Part shown: piece by piece, positions 1 to 7,139 of the stretch
Position numbering within the stretch: the stretch's first letter is position 1
Layout: the number at the start of each line of letters is the position of its first letter
Assembly: GCA_020846955.1 (NCBI GenBank)
Contig: JADLCZ010000020.1
Location: 1 to 16,417 of the forward strand
Source of the DNA: Candidatus Nomurabacteria bacterium
GTDB taxonomy: Bacteria > Patescibacteriota > Minisyncoccia > Phycocordibacterales > UBA9973
Direction: 5' to 3'
DNA length: 16,417 bases
Notes under the pieces: model-generated
Told to the model about the DNA's origin: nothing
Databases searched by the model: none
What the model saw: only the letters and a program-made list of their open reading frames with translations
Made by a program: the position numbers and the translations under genes

Positions 1-1
1 A

Positions 2-607
2 AGTGCCGGGGGATATATCTTTAGTGTTTATTCTACCGACAAGAATGGTATAAAATCAGTTTTGCAATCATTCCCAATAACAATCACCGAAGGTGTTACA
101 ATAAATGTAGGAGGTATATTCTTGTCTCCAACTTTAACTGGTGATAAATCTCAAGTTAAAAAGGGAGATAATATTACATTTTTTGGCCAAGCAGTCCCTG
201 AGAGCGAAGTTACTATTGCTGTCCACTCAAATCAAGAATTTTTCAAAAAAGTGAATTCAGATAAGAATGGAGTATATCTGCATACTATGGACACTTCAGT
301 CCTCGAAGTTGGAGGACACAATGCAAAATCAAAAGTAGCCTCAGGAGGGGAAATTAGTGGGTATAGTAATGGGTATAATTTTTCTGTAGGTTCCGAAAAC
401 ATAGCCCCCGTTGATAAAAAGTGCCCACAAAAAGGTGATTTGAATAATGATTGCAAAGTGAATTTGGTGGACTTCTCCATAGCAGCATTTTGGTACAAGA
501 AAGTGTTAAATTCTCAAACATTAGCTCTGGAAAAAATTAAGCTAAATGGTGATGGAAAAATAAATTTAGTCGACTTTAGTATAATGGCGTACTACTGGAC
601 AGGGTAG
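2..607 (+). CDS. Secreted Ig-like protein with C-terminal type I dockerin (5' partial)
   Basis: The reading frame is open from base 2 to the TAG at 605-607, so this is the C-terminal part (about 201 residues) of a larger protein that starts before the window. The first in-frame start-like codon (TTG at 62) is not a believable start, because coding character continues upstream of it (SAGGYIFSVYSTDKNG). The order is: the end of one Ig-like repeat, a second Ig-like module starting at IFLSPTLTGDK, then a dockerin over about residues 141-201. The dockerin shows two EF-hand-like calcium loops, DLNNDCKVNLVDFS and LNGDGKINLVDFS, each followed by an aromatic-rich helix. Type I dockerins bind cohesins, and three cohesin-like genes follow directly. 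The protein is probably secreted and held at the surface through that interaction (inference). Its upstream catalytic or adhesive part lies outside the window. Confidence 0.85.
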   Translation, partial: SAGGYIFSVYSTDKNGIKSVLQSFPITITEGVTINVGGIFLSPTLTGDKSQVKKGDNITFFGQAVPESEVTIAVHSNQEFFKKVNSDKNGVYLHTMDTSVLEVGGHNAKSKVASGGEISGYSNGYNFSVGSENIAPVDKKCPQKGDLNNDCKVNLVDFSIAAFWYKKVLNSQTLALEKIKLNGDGKINLVDFSIMAYYWTG

Positions 608-685
608 TAGAAGTTGGCATCGCTCCGATATTAATCGGAGCGCGCAAAGCGCTATGCCAACTTTCACTACCCTGTGGACAGGGTA
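596..685. repeat. Branched palindromic element flanked by 11-bp direct repeats (small insertion-like element)
   Basis: A basal stem pairs 600-620 with 654-674 (21 positions, one A/C mismatch and one G/T wobble). Inside it are two hairpins: CGCTCCGAT (621-629) with ATCGGAGCG (634-642) around an ATTA loop, and GCGC (642-645) with GCGC (649-652) around AAA. The structure is therefore Y-shaped. The repeat TGGACAGGGTA occurs at 596-606 and again at 675-685. Removing one repeat copy plus the core (79 bp) would leave the dockerin gene ending in TAA, 7 nt before the next ATG, which is the spacing normal in this window. It is richer in GC than its surroundings. It resembles REP/MITE-like elements in form; no known family was recognised. 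Confidence 0.7.
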
Positions 686-693
686 AAAAATAC

Positions 694-1551
694 ATGAAAA
701 AATTCCAAAAAATAATATTAATAGCATTTCCCTTGTTGATATTTTCACATATTGCATTTGCAAGTGTTTTGAGTATAAATATAGATAAAAATAAAATTGA
801 GAAGGGGGGTATCTCTCTTGTGTCTGTTCAATTGGATACAAAATTAAATTCGATTAATACTATAGAAGGTGACTTGAAATATGATAAAAATTATCTCAAG
901 ATCGAGAAGATTAATATAGGAAATTCATTTATTAGTTTCTGGGTTGAAAAACCGAGTGTAATAAATGAGGGCATAATTCACTTTTCAGGTATTGTGCCTG
1001 GTGGTGTAACTATTACTCAAGGAGACGTGTTTTCTGTAATTTTTCGAGGTCTAAATGAAGGCCAAGCAAATATTACTCTTGAGAATATGAATTTATTTTT
1101 AAATGATGGCATTGGTACAAAAGATGAAGTAAAAATAAATAATACCAATTTGATTATTACCAAGAATACAATACAAAACGAAGAACAAATTATTTCAAAT
1201 GACAAAACGAAACCAGAAAAATTTACAATTGAAAGATCAAGAAGTCGGTATATTTATGATAATAAATGGTTTATCGTATTTAGTACGCAAGACAAAGGAG
1301 GAGGCGTGGACCATTATGATGTATGTGAATTTATAAAGAATAATTGTGTTAAAGGAGATAGTCCATATTTATTAAAATATCAGACACCATTTTATAGGGT
1401 AGTTGTTAGAGCATATGATATGGATGGAAATATAAGAGATATGACTATCGTATCCAATTGGTTAATTTTAATAATTGTACTTCTTGTTGGAGGTATAATA
1501 TATTTTATTTTGTATATATATCGTCGATATTTGTATAAATATAGGGTATAA
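694..1551 (+). CDS. Membrane-anchored cohesin-domain surface protein, copy 1
   Basis: A 285-residue protein. A signal peptide covers residues 1-23, with likely cleavage after AFA. A cohesin-like domain follows at about 25-152 (a beta-sandwich pattern including FSGIVPGGV and LNDGIGTKDEV, as in the other two copies). A short Ig/Fn3-like module carries GGVDHYDV, SPYLLKYQ and VVVRAYDMDGN. One transmembrane helix lies at about 256-276, and a short basic cytoplasmic tail ends the protein (RRYLYKYRV). Cohesins bind dockerins, so this is probably a surface receptor for dockerin-bearing secreted proteins such as the one encoded just upstream. It sits 7 nt before copy 2, so the two are likely co-transcribed. 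The start ATG at 694 gives a proper signal peptide; there is no Shine-Dalgarno sequence. Confidence 0.82.
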   Translation: MKKFQKIILIAFPLLIFSHIAFASVLSINIDKNKIEKGGISLVSVQLDTKLNSINTIEGDLKYDKNYLKIEKINIGNSFISFWVEKPSVINEGIIHFSGIVPGGVTITQGDVFSVIFRGLNEGQANITLENMNLFLNDGIGTKDEVKINNTNLIITKNTIQNEEQIISNDKTKPEKFTIERSRSRYIYDNKWFIVFSTQDKGGGVDHYDVCEFIKNNCVKGDSPYLLKYQTPFYRVVVRAYDMDGNIRDMTIVSNWLILIIVLLVGGIIYFILYIYRRYLYKYRV

Positions 1552-1558
1552 TATTATT

Positions 1559-2605
1559 ATGTATCTAAATAAGATCCAAAATTTTTTTAAATATTTAATA
1601 TTTTATTCCTTTCTTGTATTTCCTGTATACACAATACAAGCAGCAGATCTAAGTATGACCCCTCAATCTGGGAGTGTCGAGGTAGGTGATACCATAAAAA
1701 TGAGAGTTGTTTTATCAAGTAGTGATAAGCTTGCCAATGCAGTATCTGGGACGGTAACATTCTCCAAAGATTTACTAACCTTAAGTTCTATTTCTAAATC
1801 AGATTCTATTGTTAATGTCTGGCCTGTTGACCCTTCATTTTCCAATGCAAGTGGAACGCTTAATTTAGATGGAGTAATATTGTCTGGATACCAAGGGACG
1901 AATGGCACTATCTTAACTCTATTTTTCAAAGCCAAGGCAGTTGGTAATGCAACTATTAAATTCGAAAACGCATCAATACTTGCTCACGATGGAGCAGGGA
2001 CACAGATACTCAACAATACTAAAGGCTCAAACTTTAATATTACTGAGGCAAAAACAAGGACCATAGAGTCAACACCAAAGACTATTAAAATTAAAACAAC
2101 AGAAAAAGTTGCAATAGATAATGTGCCAATACCGATATTTACTGATTATTCCAATAATGTAAGAGAGAATGATTTTATTGTTATCAAGGGTACATCTTTA
2201 CCATTTTATGATGTGATATTTAATCTAGATGCACAATTATTGGATGGCAACAATTTTTTACATGAGTCATCTACTATAAAAGCTGATGAAAGAGGAAGAT
2301 TTACATACGTATCAGATAGTAGGGCTAGGAAGGGAGTATATACAATTGTAGCTCGTGCACGGAATACAAAAGGAATAGAGGGTATAGATACAAACCCATT
2401 GCAGATTACTGTACAAGAGGAAGCCAAGCTGGTGGTAACAAAAGCAACAAATATATTCTTGTTTATGATACCAATAATATTATTGTTTATAATGCTAATA
2501 ATATTGTATGGTTGGTATAGAGTAATGTATTGTCGAAATCATCCAACATGCAAATTATTTGGGCCATGCACTTATCGTGCCGATAATGTTGATAAATTGA
2601 ATTAA
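1559..2605 (+). CDS. Membrane-anchored cohesin-domain surface protein, copy 2
   Basis: A 348-residue protein. The signal peptide covers about residues 1-28 (cleavage near IQAA). A cohesin-like domain spans about 30-162, with the expected strands and the closing ILAHDGAGTQIL motif shared with the other copies (NDGIGT, ANDGLGSQ). An Ig-like domain follows at about 190-285, starting IPIFTDYSNN and including VIKGTSLPFYDVIF. A transmembrane helix lies at about 299-320. The cytoplasmic tail contains a compact cysteine/histidine cluster, CRNHPTCKLFGPC, which could bind a metal (inference). It is 4 nt upstream of copy 3 and 7 nt downstream of copy 1. The Ig part differs from the Fn3-like part of copies 1 and 3, so the copies share the cohesin but not the whole architecture. 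Confidence 0.82.
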   Translation: MYLNKIQNFFKYLIFYSFLVFPVYTIQAADLSMTPQSGSVEVGDTIKMRVVLSSSDKLANAVSGTVTFSKDLLTLSSISKSDSIVNVWPVDPSFSNASGTLNLDGVILSGYQGTNGTILTLFFKAKAVGNATIKFENASILAHDGAGTQILNNTKGSNFNITEAKTRTIESTPKTIKIKTTEKVAIDNVPIPIFTDYSNNVRENDFIVIKGTSLPFYDVIFNLDAQLLDGNNFLHESSTIKADERGRFTYVSDSRARKGVYTIVARARNTKGIEGIDTNPLQITVQEEAKLVVTKATNIFLFMIPIILLFIMLIILYGWYRVMYCRNHPTCKLFGPCTYRADNVDKLN

Positions 2606-2609
2606 ATTT

Positions 2610-3893
2610 ATGAATAAATATAAAAAAATATATACATTCATAGTAAGTTTAATATTACTACTTAGTAATACATCTTTTTTATATGCAGAAAATATAATCA
2701 ATATAGATGCATCGAAATTAGTTGCTCGTGCAGAAATATCTGTAAATCCGAGCTCGGCAACATTTACCGAAGGTTCAACTTTTGAGGTACCGATACTATT
2801 GAATACTAAAGGTCAGAGTATGAATGCCATAGATTTGAATCTCAAATTTGATCCGAACAAGCTAGCTATTATCAAGCCCTCTACTGGGCGTTCTATTATT
2901 GGTATTTGGGTTCAACCACCTAAATATGACAATACTAATGGTACAGCCAGTTTCGTTGGTACTATCCCGGGAGGAATTGTTTCGGATTCTGCATTGATTA
3001 TCACTATAACTTTCCAGGCAAAAAGTACAGGTACAGCGGAAATTAGAGTATTGGATAGTTCCAATGTGCTCGCAAATGACGGCCTTGGTTCACAAGCTAT
3101 TCTTACAAGCAATCGAGGTGTATACACAATATTACCAAAATCCCCAGGAGGTTTGACTATATATTCTGATACTCACCAATTCCAAGACCATTGGTATAAC
3201 AATAACAGTCCAACACTTGCATGGAACAAAGATCCAAAAATTGTAGGTTTTAATTATATTTTGGATAATAAACCAAATACTATTCCAGATAATAAAAACA
3301 TACTAAACGAAACTTCCAAATCGTATCAAGACCTGACAGATGGCTTGTGGTATTTCCATATCAAGGCACTAAATGAAGGGGGTGCATGGGGGACAACAAC
3401 TCATTATTTATTGCGTATAGATACTACACCACCAGCTAAATTCAAGCCACAAACAGATTACCTAACAAAAGATAATATAAACACAGCATTAATTACGTTT
3501 TTTACAACTGACAGTTTGTCGGGAATAGATCATTATGAAATTGGTGTGATAGACAAAACACAAGGGGAAACATCGTCTCCAATTTTTGTCCGATCCGAGA
3601 GTCCTTATCAAGTGCCACTTTCTGCAGTTGCAAATTCTCGTGTAATTATCCGTGCGTATGATATGGCAGGTAATAGTATAGATATACAAACTAGTGTTCG
3701 ACCTCCTACAGCAATAGTACAATGGTTTACAAATAATTCTAGTGTTATGTTGTTGCTACTACTTATACTTTTGGTTCTACTTTATCTTACCCATTATTTA
3801 TGGGGTCACAAGGTGTTGAAGCGTTTCAAATTGATATCCCACTTACTCCAAGGTAAAAAGGGTGAAAGTTTGGATGAAGTTGTAAAAAGGTAG
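2610..3893 (+). CDS. Membrane-anchored cohesin-domain surface protein, copy 3 (3' end apparently frameshifted)
   Basis: A 427-residue protein as read. The signal peptide is residues 1-26 (LYA-E). A cohesin-like domain follows at about 39-172 (FVGTIPGGI, LANDGLGSQ). Two Fn3/Ig-like modules come next, the second carrying SGIDHYEIG, SPYQVPL and VIIRAYDMAGN, closely like copy 1. A transmembrane helix spans about 378-398, and the cytoplasmic part as read ends DEVVKR at the TAG 3891-3893. The stop seems premature: in the -1 frame the sequence runs on without a stop to 4084 and has clear coding character (see the separate entry). One extra A in the A5 run at 3884-3888 would join the two. Function is inferred as a surface receptor for dockerin proteins. 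Confidence 0.82.
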   Translation: MNKYKKIYTFIVSLILLLSNTSFLYAENIINIDASKLVARAEISVNPSSATFTEGSTFEVPILLNTKGQSMNAIDLNLKFDPNKLAIIKPSTGRSIIGIWVQPPKYDNTNGTASFVGTIPGGIVSDSALIITITFQAKSTGTAEIRVLDSSNVLANDGLGSQAILTSNRGVYTILPKSPGGLTIYSDTHQFQDHWYNNNSPTLAWNKDPKIVGFNYILDNKPNTIPDNKNILNETSKSYQDLTDGLWYFHIKALNEGGAWGTTTHYLLRIDTTPPAKFKPQTDYLTKDNINTALITFFTTDSLSGIDHYEIGVIDKTQGETSSPIFVRSESPYQVPLSAVANSRVIIRAYDMAGNSIDIQTSVRPPTAIVQWFTNNSSVMLLLLLILLVLLYLTHYLWGHKVLKRFKLISHLLQGKKGESLDEVVKR

Positions 3894-4084
3894 AGGAAGT
3901 CGAAGAGGCAATGGCAGAAAAAGTAAATCAAAGTCACGAACCCGAAATAATAAAAACTCAAGAGCCTATAGCCCAACCAGTAGTAGAAGAAGCAAAACCA
4001 GCACCTGAGGTTACTCAGCCTAGATTAGAAACAATAGAAACTAAACCGGAAATTGACGAAAATAAGCAAGATATCTTTGAGTAG
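3884..4084 (+). other. Out-of-frame acidic cytoplasmic tail of cohesin copy 3 (frameshift candidate)
   Basis: Reading in the -1 frame from the A run gives KKVEEVEEAMAEKVNQSHEP and continues, rich in Glu, Pro and Lys (QEPIAQPVVEEAKPAPEV), to DIFE and the TAG at 4082-4084. This matches a disordered acidic cytoplasmic tail and joins smoothly to DEVV of the gene above. A single-base loss from A6 to A5, an assembly error, or -1 slippage at AAAAAGG would all explain it. Alternatively the ATG at 3911, 17 nt after the upstream stop, could start a separate 57-residue peptide. The heptamer A AAA AGG is not the classic A AAA AAG slippery site. Confidence 0.6.
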
Positions 4085-4091
4085 CTTAAAT

Positions 4092-4119
4092 TTGACATTT
4101 ATTTATAATTTGCTAGTAT
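4092..4119 (+). promoter_or_regulatory. Promoter for tuf and the first ribosomal block
   Basis: A consensus -35 TTGACA (4092-4097) is followed, after 16 nt, by TAGTAT (4114-4119) with the extended -10 dinucleotide TG at 4111-4112. Transcription would start near 4126, giving a leader of about 95 nt before tuf. The leader begins with a possible small hairpin, CGCA (4128-4131) with TGCG (4137-4140), followed by CTTTTTATT. The rest of the 4085-4221 gap holds nothing else recognised. Confidence 0.6.
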
Positions 4120-4221
4120 AGGGTAATCGCACATCTTGCGCTTTTTATTATTTAATTTATGTTGGTAATTCTAATATAGTGTCTCGTAACCTGTATTTTG
4201 ATTATCAACCAATAAACATAT

Positions 4222-5421
4222 ATGGCAGAAGAATTTAATCGTTCCAAGCCCCATGTAAACGTAGGTACTATTGGCCACGTCGACCACGGGAAAACAACAT
4301 TAACAGCAGCTATCCTTCAAATCTTGTCTCGTGCAGGAGAAGGGTTCTCAGCTAAATTAAAAGGCGTTGATGCTATTGACTCCGCTCCAGAAGAAAAAGC
4401 TCGTGGTATTACTATCGCGCTTTCTCACAACGAATACGAAACTCCTACTCGTCACTATGCGCACATTGATGCGCCAGGTCACGCTGACTATATCAAGAAC
4501 ATGATTACAGGTGCTGCCCAAATGGACGGTGCTGTATTGGTAGTTGCAGCGACTGACGGTGCTATGCCACAAACTCGCGAGCACGTATTGCTTGCAAAAC
4601 AAGTTGGTGTTCCAAAGATTATCGTATTTCTAAACAAGTGCGACATGGTTGATGACAAAGACATGGTTGACATGGTAGAAGAAGAAATCCGTGAATTGCT
4701 TACAAAGCAAGGTTTTGACGGTGCAAATGCTCCAGTTATCCGTGGATCAGGGCTCAAAGCTCTCGAGTCAGGAGATAATAACGACGAATGGGCAAAGAAA
4801 GTATTGGAGCTTGTAAATGCTCTTGATACATATATTCCAGTTCCAGAGCGTGATGTTACAAAGCCATTCCTTATGCCAATCGAAGATATATTCTCTATCG
4901 AAGGCCGTGGTACAGTGGTTACAGGTAAAATTGAACGTGGAGTTGTGAAAGTTGGTGAAGAAATTGAAATCGTTGGTATCAAAGATACAGCAAAGACTAC
5001 AGTTACTGGTATCGAAATGTTCAACAAAAACTTGAAAGAGGGTATGGCTGGCGACAACGCTGGTATATTGCTCCGTGGTGTAAAGAAAGAAGATCTTACT
5101 CGTGGACAAGTTCTTGCAAAAGCAGGTACAGTTACTCCTCACTCAGCATTTGAATGTGAAGTTTACATCTTGAAAAAGGAGGAAGGTGGTCGTCACACTC
5201 CATTCTTTACTGGATACAAACCTCAATTCTATATCCGTACAACAGACGTAACAGGTGAAGCAGTATTGCCAGCAGGGGTAGAAATGGTTATGCCAGGTGA
5301 TACAGTAAAACTTTCTGTAAAGCTCGTTACTCCAGTAGCACTAGAAGATCAGCAACGTTTCGCAATCCGTGAAGGTGGCAAGACTGTCGGAGCTGGTGTT
5401 GTAACAAAGATTACCGCTTAG
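4222..5421 (+). CDS. tuf: Translation elongation factor Tu
   Basis: A 399-residue, full-length EF-Tu. This GTPase carries aminoacyl-tRNA to the ribosomal A site in the cytoplasm. The nucleotide-binding motifs are all present: G1 GHVDHGKT (residues 18-25), switch I RGITI (61-65), G3 DAPGH (83-87), G4 NKCD (138-141) and a G5-like SGLKAL. Domains 2 and 3 follow with normal length. G3 has Ala where many bacteria have Cys (DCPGH). Switch I is preceded by KARGITIALSH, unlike the common ERGITINTAH. It heads the ribosomal block, 80 nt before rpsJ. The usual str-operon partners rpsL, rpsG and fusA are not upstream; the cohesin genes are there instead. A strong promoter lies about 100 nt upstream. Confidence 0.98.
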   Translation: MAEEFNRSKPHVNVGTIGHVDHGKTTLTAAILQILSRAGEGFSAKLKGVDAIDSAPEEKARGITIALSHNEYETPTRHYAHIDAPGHADYIKNMITGAAQMDGAVLVVAATDGAMPQTREHVLLAKQVGVPKIIVFLNKCDMVDDKDMVDMVEEEIRELLTKQGFDGANAPVIRGSGLKALESGDNNDEWAKKVLELVNALDTYIPVPERDVTKPFLMPIEDIFSIEGRGTVVTGKIERGVVKVGEEIEIVGIKDTAKTTVTGIEMFNKNLKEGMAGDNAGILLRGVKKEDLTRGQVLAKAGTVTPHSAFECEVYILKKEEGGRHTPFFTGYKPQFYIRTTDVTGEAVLPAGVEMVMPGDTVKLSVKLVTPVALEDQQRFAIREGGKTVGAGVVTKITA

Positions 5422-5430
5422 ATTAGTTTT

Positions 5431-5482
5431 TAGGGACTAGGGGTTAGGTTCTAGAAACTTAAAACTAGAAACTGGAACCTAA
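5431..5482. repeat. CTAG-rich repeat words with inverted repeat in the tuf-rpsJ spacer
   Basis: The spacer contains TAGGGACTAG (5431-5440), two copies of CTAGAAACT (5451-5459 and 5465-5473), and an inverted repeat TTAGGTTC (5444-5451) with GAACCTAA (5475-5482). The same words recur, partly in reverse, in the rplX-rplE spacer. There is no T run, so it is not an obvious terminator. Confidence 0.6.
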
Positions 5483-5501
5483 TTAATTAAATTCAAAATG
5501 T

Positions 5502-5855
5502 ATGGCAACAAAGACCGTAAAAAAAGAAAAAATTAAGAAAGAAGAAGGTGTGGTTCGACTACGCATTCGTGTAAGAGCATACGAGAACAAGATTCTTGAC
5601 ACTTCAGTCAAGCAAATCATTGATACAGCTCTACGCTACGATGCGACTATTGTAGGACCGATACCTCTCCCAACTGAAATCAAGAAGTATACAGTAAACC
5701 GTGCATCCTTTGTGTTTAAAAATGCTCGTGAGCAGTTTGAAATTCGTACACACAAGCGTGTTATCGATATCTTGAACCCAAATCCAAAGACAATCGAAGC
5801 TCTAACTAACATGTCTCTCCCGTCAGGCGTTGATATTGATGTGAAGATGATGTAA
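5502..5855 (+). CDS. rpsJ: 30S ribosomal protein S10
   Basis: A 117-residue S10 (uS10), part of the 30S head. The core begins near residue 17 (VVRLRIRVRAYENK) and includes the conserved GPIPLPT segment and the loop region FEIRTHKRVIDI that reaches into the subunit. The N-terminus carries a Lys-rich extension of about 16 residues (MATKTVKKEKIKKEEG) not found in the short standard form. The ATG at 5502 is used; the ATG at 5498 is out of frame. It starts the classic S10 gene order and is 5 nt from rplC. Confidence 0.97.
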   Translation: MATKTVKKEKIKKEEGVVRLRIRVRAYENKILDTSVKQIIDTALRYDATIVGPIPLPTEIKKYTVNRASFVFKNAREQFEIRTHKRVIDILNPNPKTIEALTNMSLPSGVDIDVKMM

Positions 5856-5860
5856 ATTTT

Positions 5861-6463
5861 ATGAAATTTATTCTAGGAAAAAAACAGCATATGGTGCAGT
5901 ATTTTGATGTTGATGGACGAGTTGTTCCAGCAACATTAGTAAGTGCAGGACCAATAGTAGTGACTCAGATCAAAAATAAAGATACAGATGGATATTCTGC
6001 ATTTCAATTTGGTTTCGAATCTCAAAAAGAAAAGCGCGCAAACAAAGCCCACTTGGGGCACGTAAAGACTGGTGCTTACAAACACTTGCACGAATTTCGT
6101 GATACAGGTTTGGATCTCAATCTGGGCGACAAAGTGGATGCGAGTGTTTTTGCCAAAGGTGATGTAGTGGTAGTCTCTGGAATTTCGAAAGGTAAAGGTT
6201 TCCAAAGTGTTATCAAGCGTCATGGATTCCATGGAGGACCACGATCTCACGGTCAGAAGCACTCAGAACGTGAACCAGGATCTATTGGTGGAGGATTAAG
6301 AAATCGTGTACCAAAAGGTATGCGAATGGCAGGACGCACAGGTGGAGATCGTATCACAATCAAGAACTTAAAAATCGTTGAGGTTGACGCCGATAATAAT
6401 CAATTACTAATTAAGGGCGCAATACCAGGACGACGCGGTACGCTTATTGAAATTGTCGGTTAA
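5861..6463 (+). CDS. rplC: 50S ribosomal protein L3
   Basis: A 200-residue L3 (uL3), an early assembly protein of the large subunit whose extended loop approaches the peptidyl transferase centre. Recognisable parts are the N-terminal GKKQHMVQ, the central SGISKGKGFQSVIKRHGF, the loop GPRSHGQKHSEREPGSIG and MRMAGRTGG, and the C-terminal strand LLIKGAIPGRRG. The glutamine that PrmB methylates in E. coli (MAGQMG) is Arg159 here, so that modification cannot occur. Length is normal to slightly short. It is followed by TAA, TTAT and the rplD ATG. Confidence 0.97.
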   Translation: MKFILGKKQHMVQYFDVDGRVVPATLVSAGPIVVTQIKNKDTDGYSAFQFGFESQKEKRANKAHLGHVKTGAYKHLHEFRDTGLDLNLGDKVDASVFAKGDVVVVSGISKGKGFQSVIKRHGFHGGPRSHGQKHSEREPGSIGGGLRNRVPKGMRMAGRTGGDRITIKNLKIVEVDADNNQLLIKGAIPGRRGTLIEIVG

Positions 6464-6467
6464 TTAT

Positions 6468-7136
6468 ATGGAAACACAAGTATACAATCAAAAAGGGAAA
6501 GAGGTTGGAAAGATAGCATTACCAGAAGCAATATTTGGGCTTCCTTGGAATGCTGACTTAGTTCACCAGACAGTTATGGCGATGTTTGCCAATGCTCGTA
6601 CACCAGTTGCGCACACAAAGACTCGTGGAGAGGTGCGTGGAGGAGGCAAGAAGCCATGGAAACAAAAGGGTACAGGACGAGCTCGTCATGGATCTACACG
6701 TTCACCAATTTGGATTGGTGGAGGTATTACTCATGGTCCACGTAATGATAGAGATTATTCTCAAAAAGTGAATAAGAAAATGAAAGTAAAGGCACTTTAT
6801 ACAGTACTTTCAGAAAAAGTTCGCAAAGGACAAGTTTTGTTTGTTGAAGAATTAAATTTTTCAAAAATTAAAACTAATGATGCTCAAACTGTATTGCATG
6901 ATTTAGCTAAAATAAAAGGATATGAAAGAATAGTTGGTAGTAAAAAACCAAATACTTATATTACACTTCCTGCAAAGGGTGAAAATGTAAAAAAGAGTTT
7001 TGCCAACTTGCCAACAGTTGTAGTAGATGAAATTCGCAACATTAGCCCTGTCGATCTATTAACATATAAATTTATTGTGATCTCACAACCAGTAGAGAGC
7101 TTTGCTTTCTTGGGTGGTAAGACTAATAAAAAATAA
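6468..7136 (+). CDS. rplD: 50S ribosomal protein L4
   Basis: A 222-residue L4 (uL4), which lines the peptide exit tunnel and in E. coli represses its own operon. The conserved tunnel loop is clear: TRGEVRGGGKKPWKQKGTGR followed by ARHGSTRSPIWIGGG and THGPRNDRDYSQKVNKKMK. The ATG at 6468 was preferred over an in-frame TTG at 6447, which would overlap rplC; the protein from 6468 begins METQVYNQKG, as expected. Whether it regulates this operon cannot be told from the sequence: no E. coli-like S10 leader was recognised. Confidence 0.96.
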   Translation: METQVYNQKGKEVGKIALPEAIFGLPWNADLVHQTVMAMFANARTPVAHTKTRGEVRGGGKKPWKQKGTGRARHGSTRSPIWIGGGITHGPRNDRDYSQKVNKKMKVKALYTVLSEKVRKGQVLFVEELNFSKIKTNDAQTVLHDLAKIKGYERIVGSKKPNTYITLPAKGENVKKSFANLPTVVVDEIRNISPVDLLTYKFIVISQPVESFAFLGGKTNKK

Positions 7137-7139
7137 TAT

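Noticed and set aside
46..55. TGGTATAAA resembling the extended -10 motif
   Set aside because: It lies inside the dockerin protein's open frame with no start codon suitably placed downstream.
600..674. The large hairpin as a transcription terminator of the dockerin gene
   Set aside because: No T run follows it on either strand; the + strand continues with an A-rich stretch.
3882..3893. Classic -1 programmed frameshift heptamer
   Set aside because: The site is A AAA AGG, not A AAA AAG, and no stimulatory stem was evident; a simple indel is more likely, though slippage is not excluded.
4104..4109. A perfect TATAAT as the -10 of the tuf promoter
   Set aside because: It lies inside the spacer of a better -35/extended -10 pair and has no -35 at a workable distance.
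4488..5057. Long minus-strand open frame opposite tuf
   Set aside because: It is a shadow of the highly conserved tuf gene; its translation is Ser/Thr-rich with no family motif.
6447..6467. TTG start for rplD overlapping rplC
   Set aside because: The ATG at 6468 follows the recurrent TAA-TTAT-ATG junction and gives the expected L4 N-terminus.
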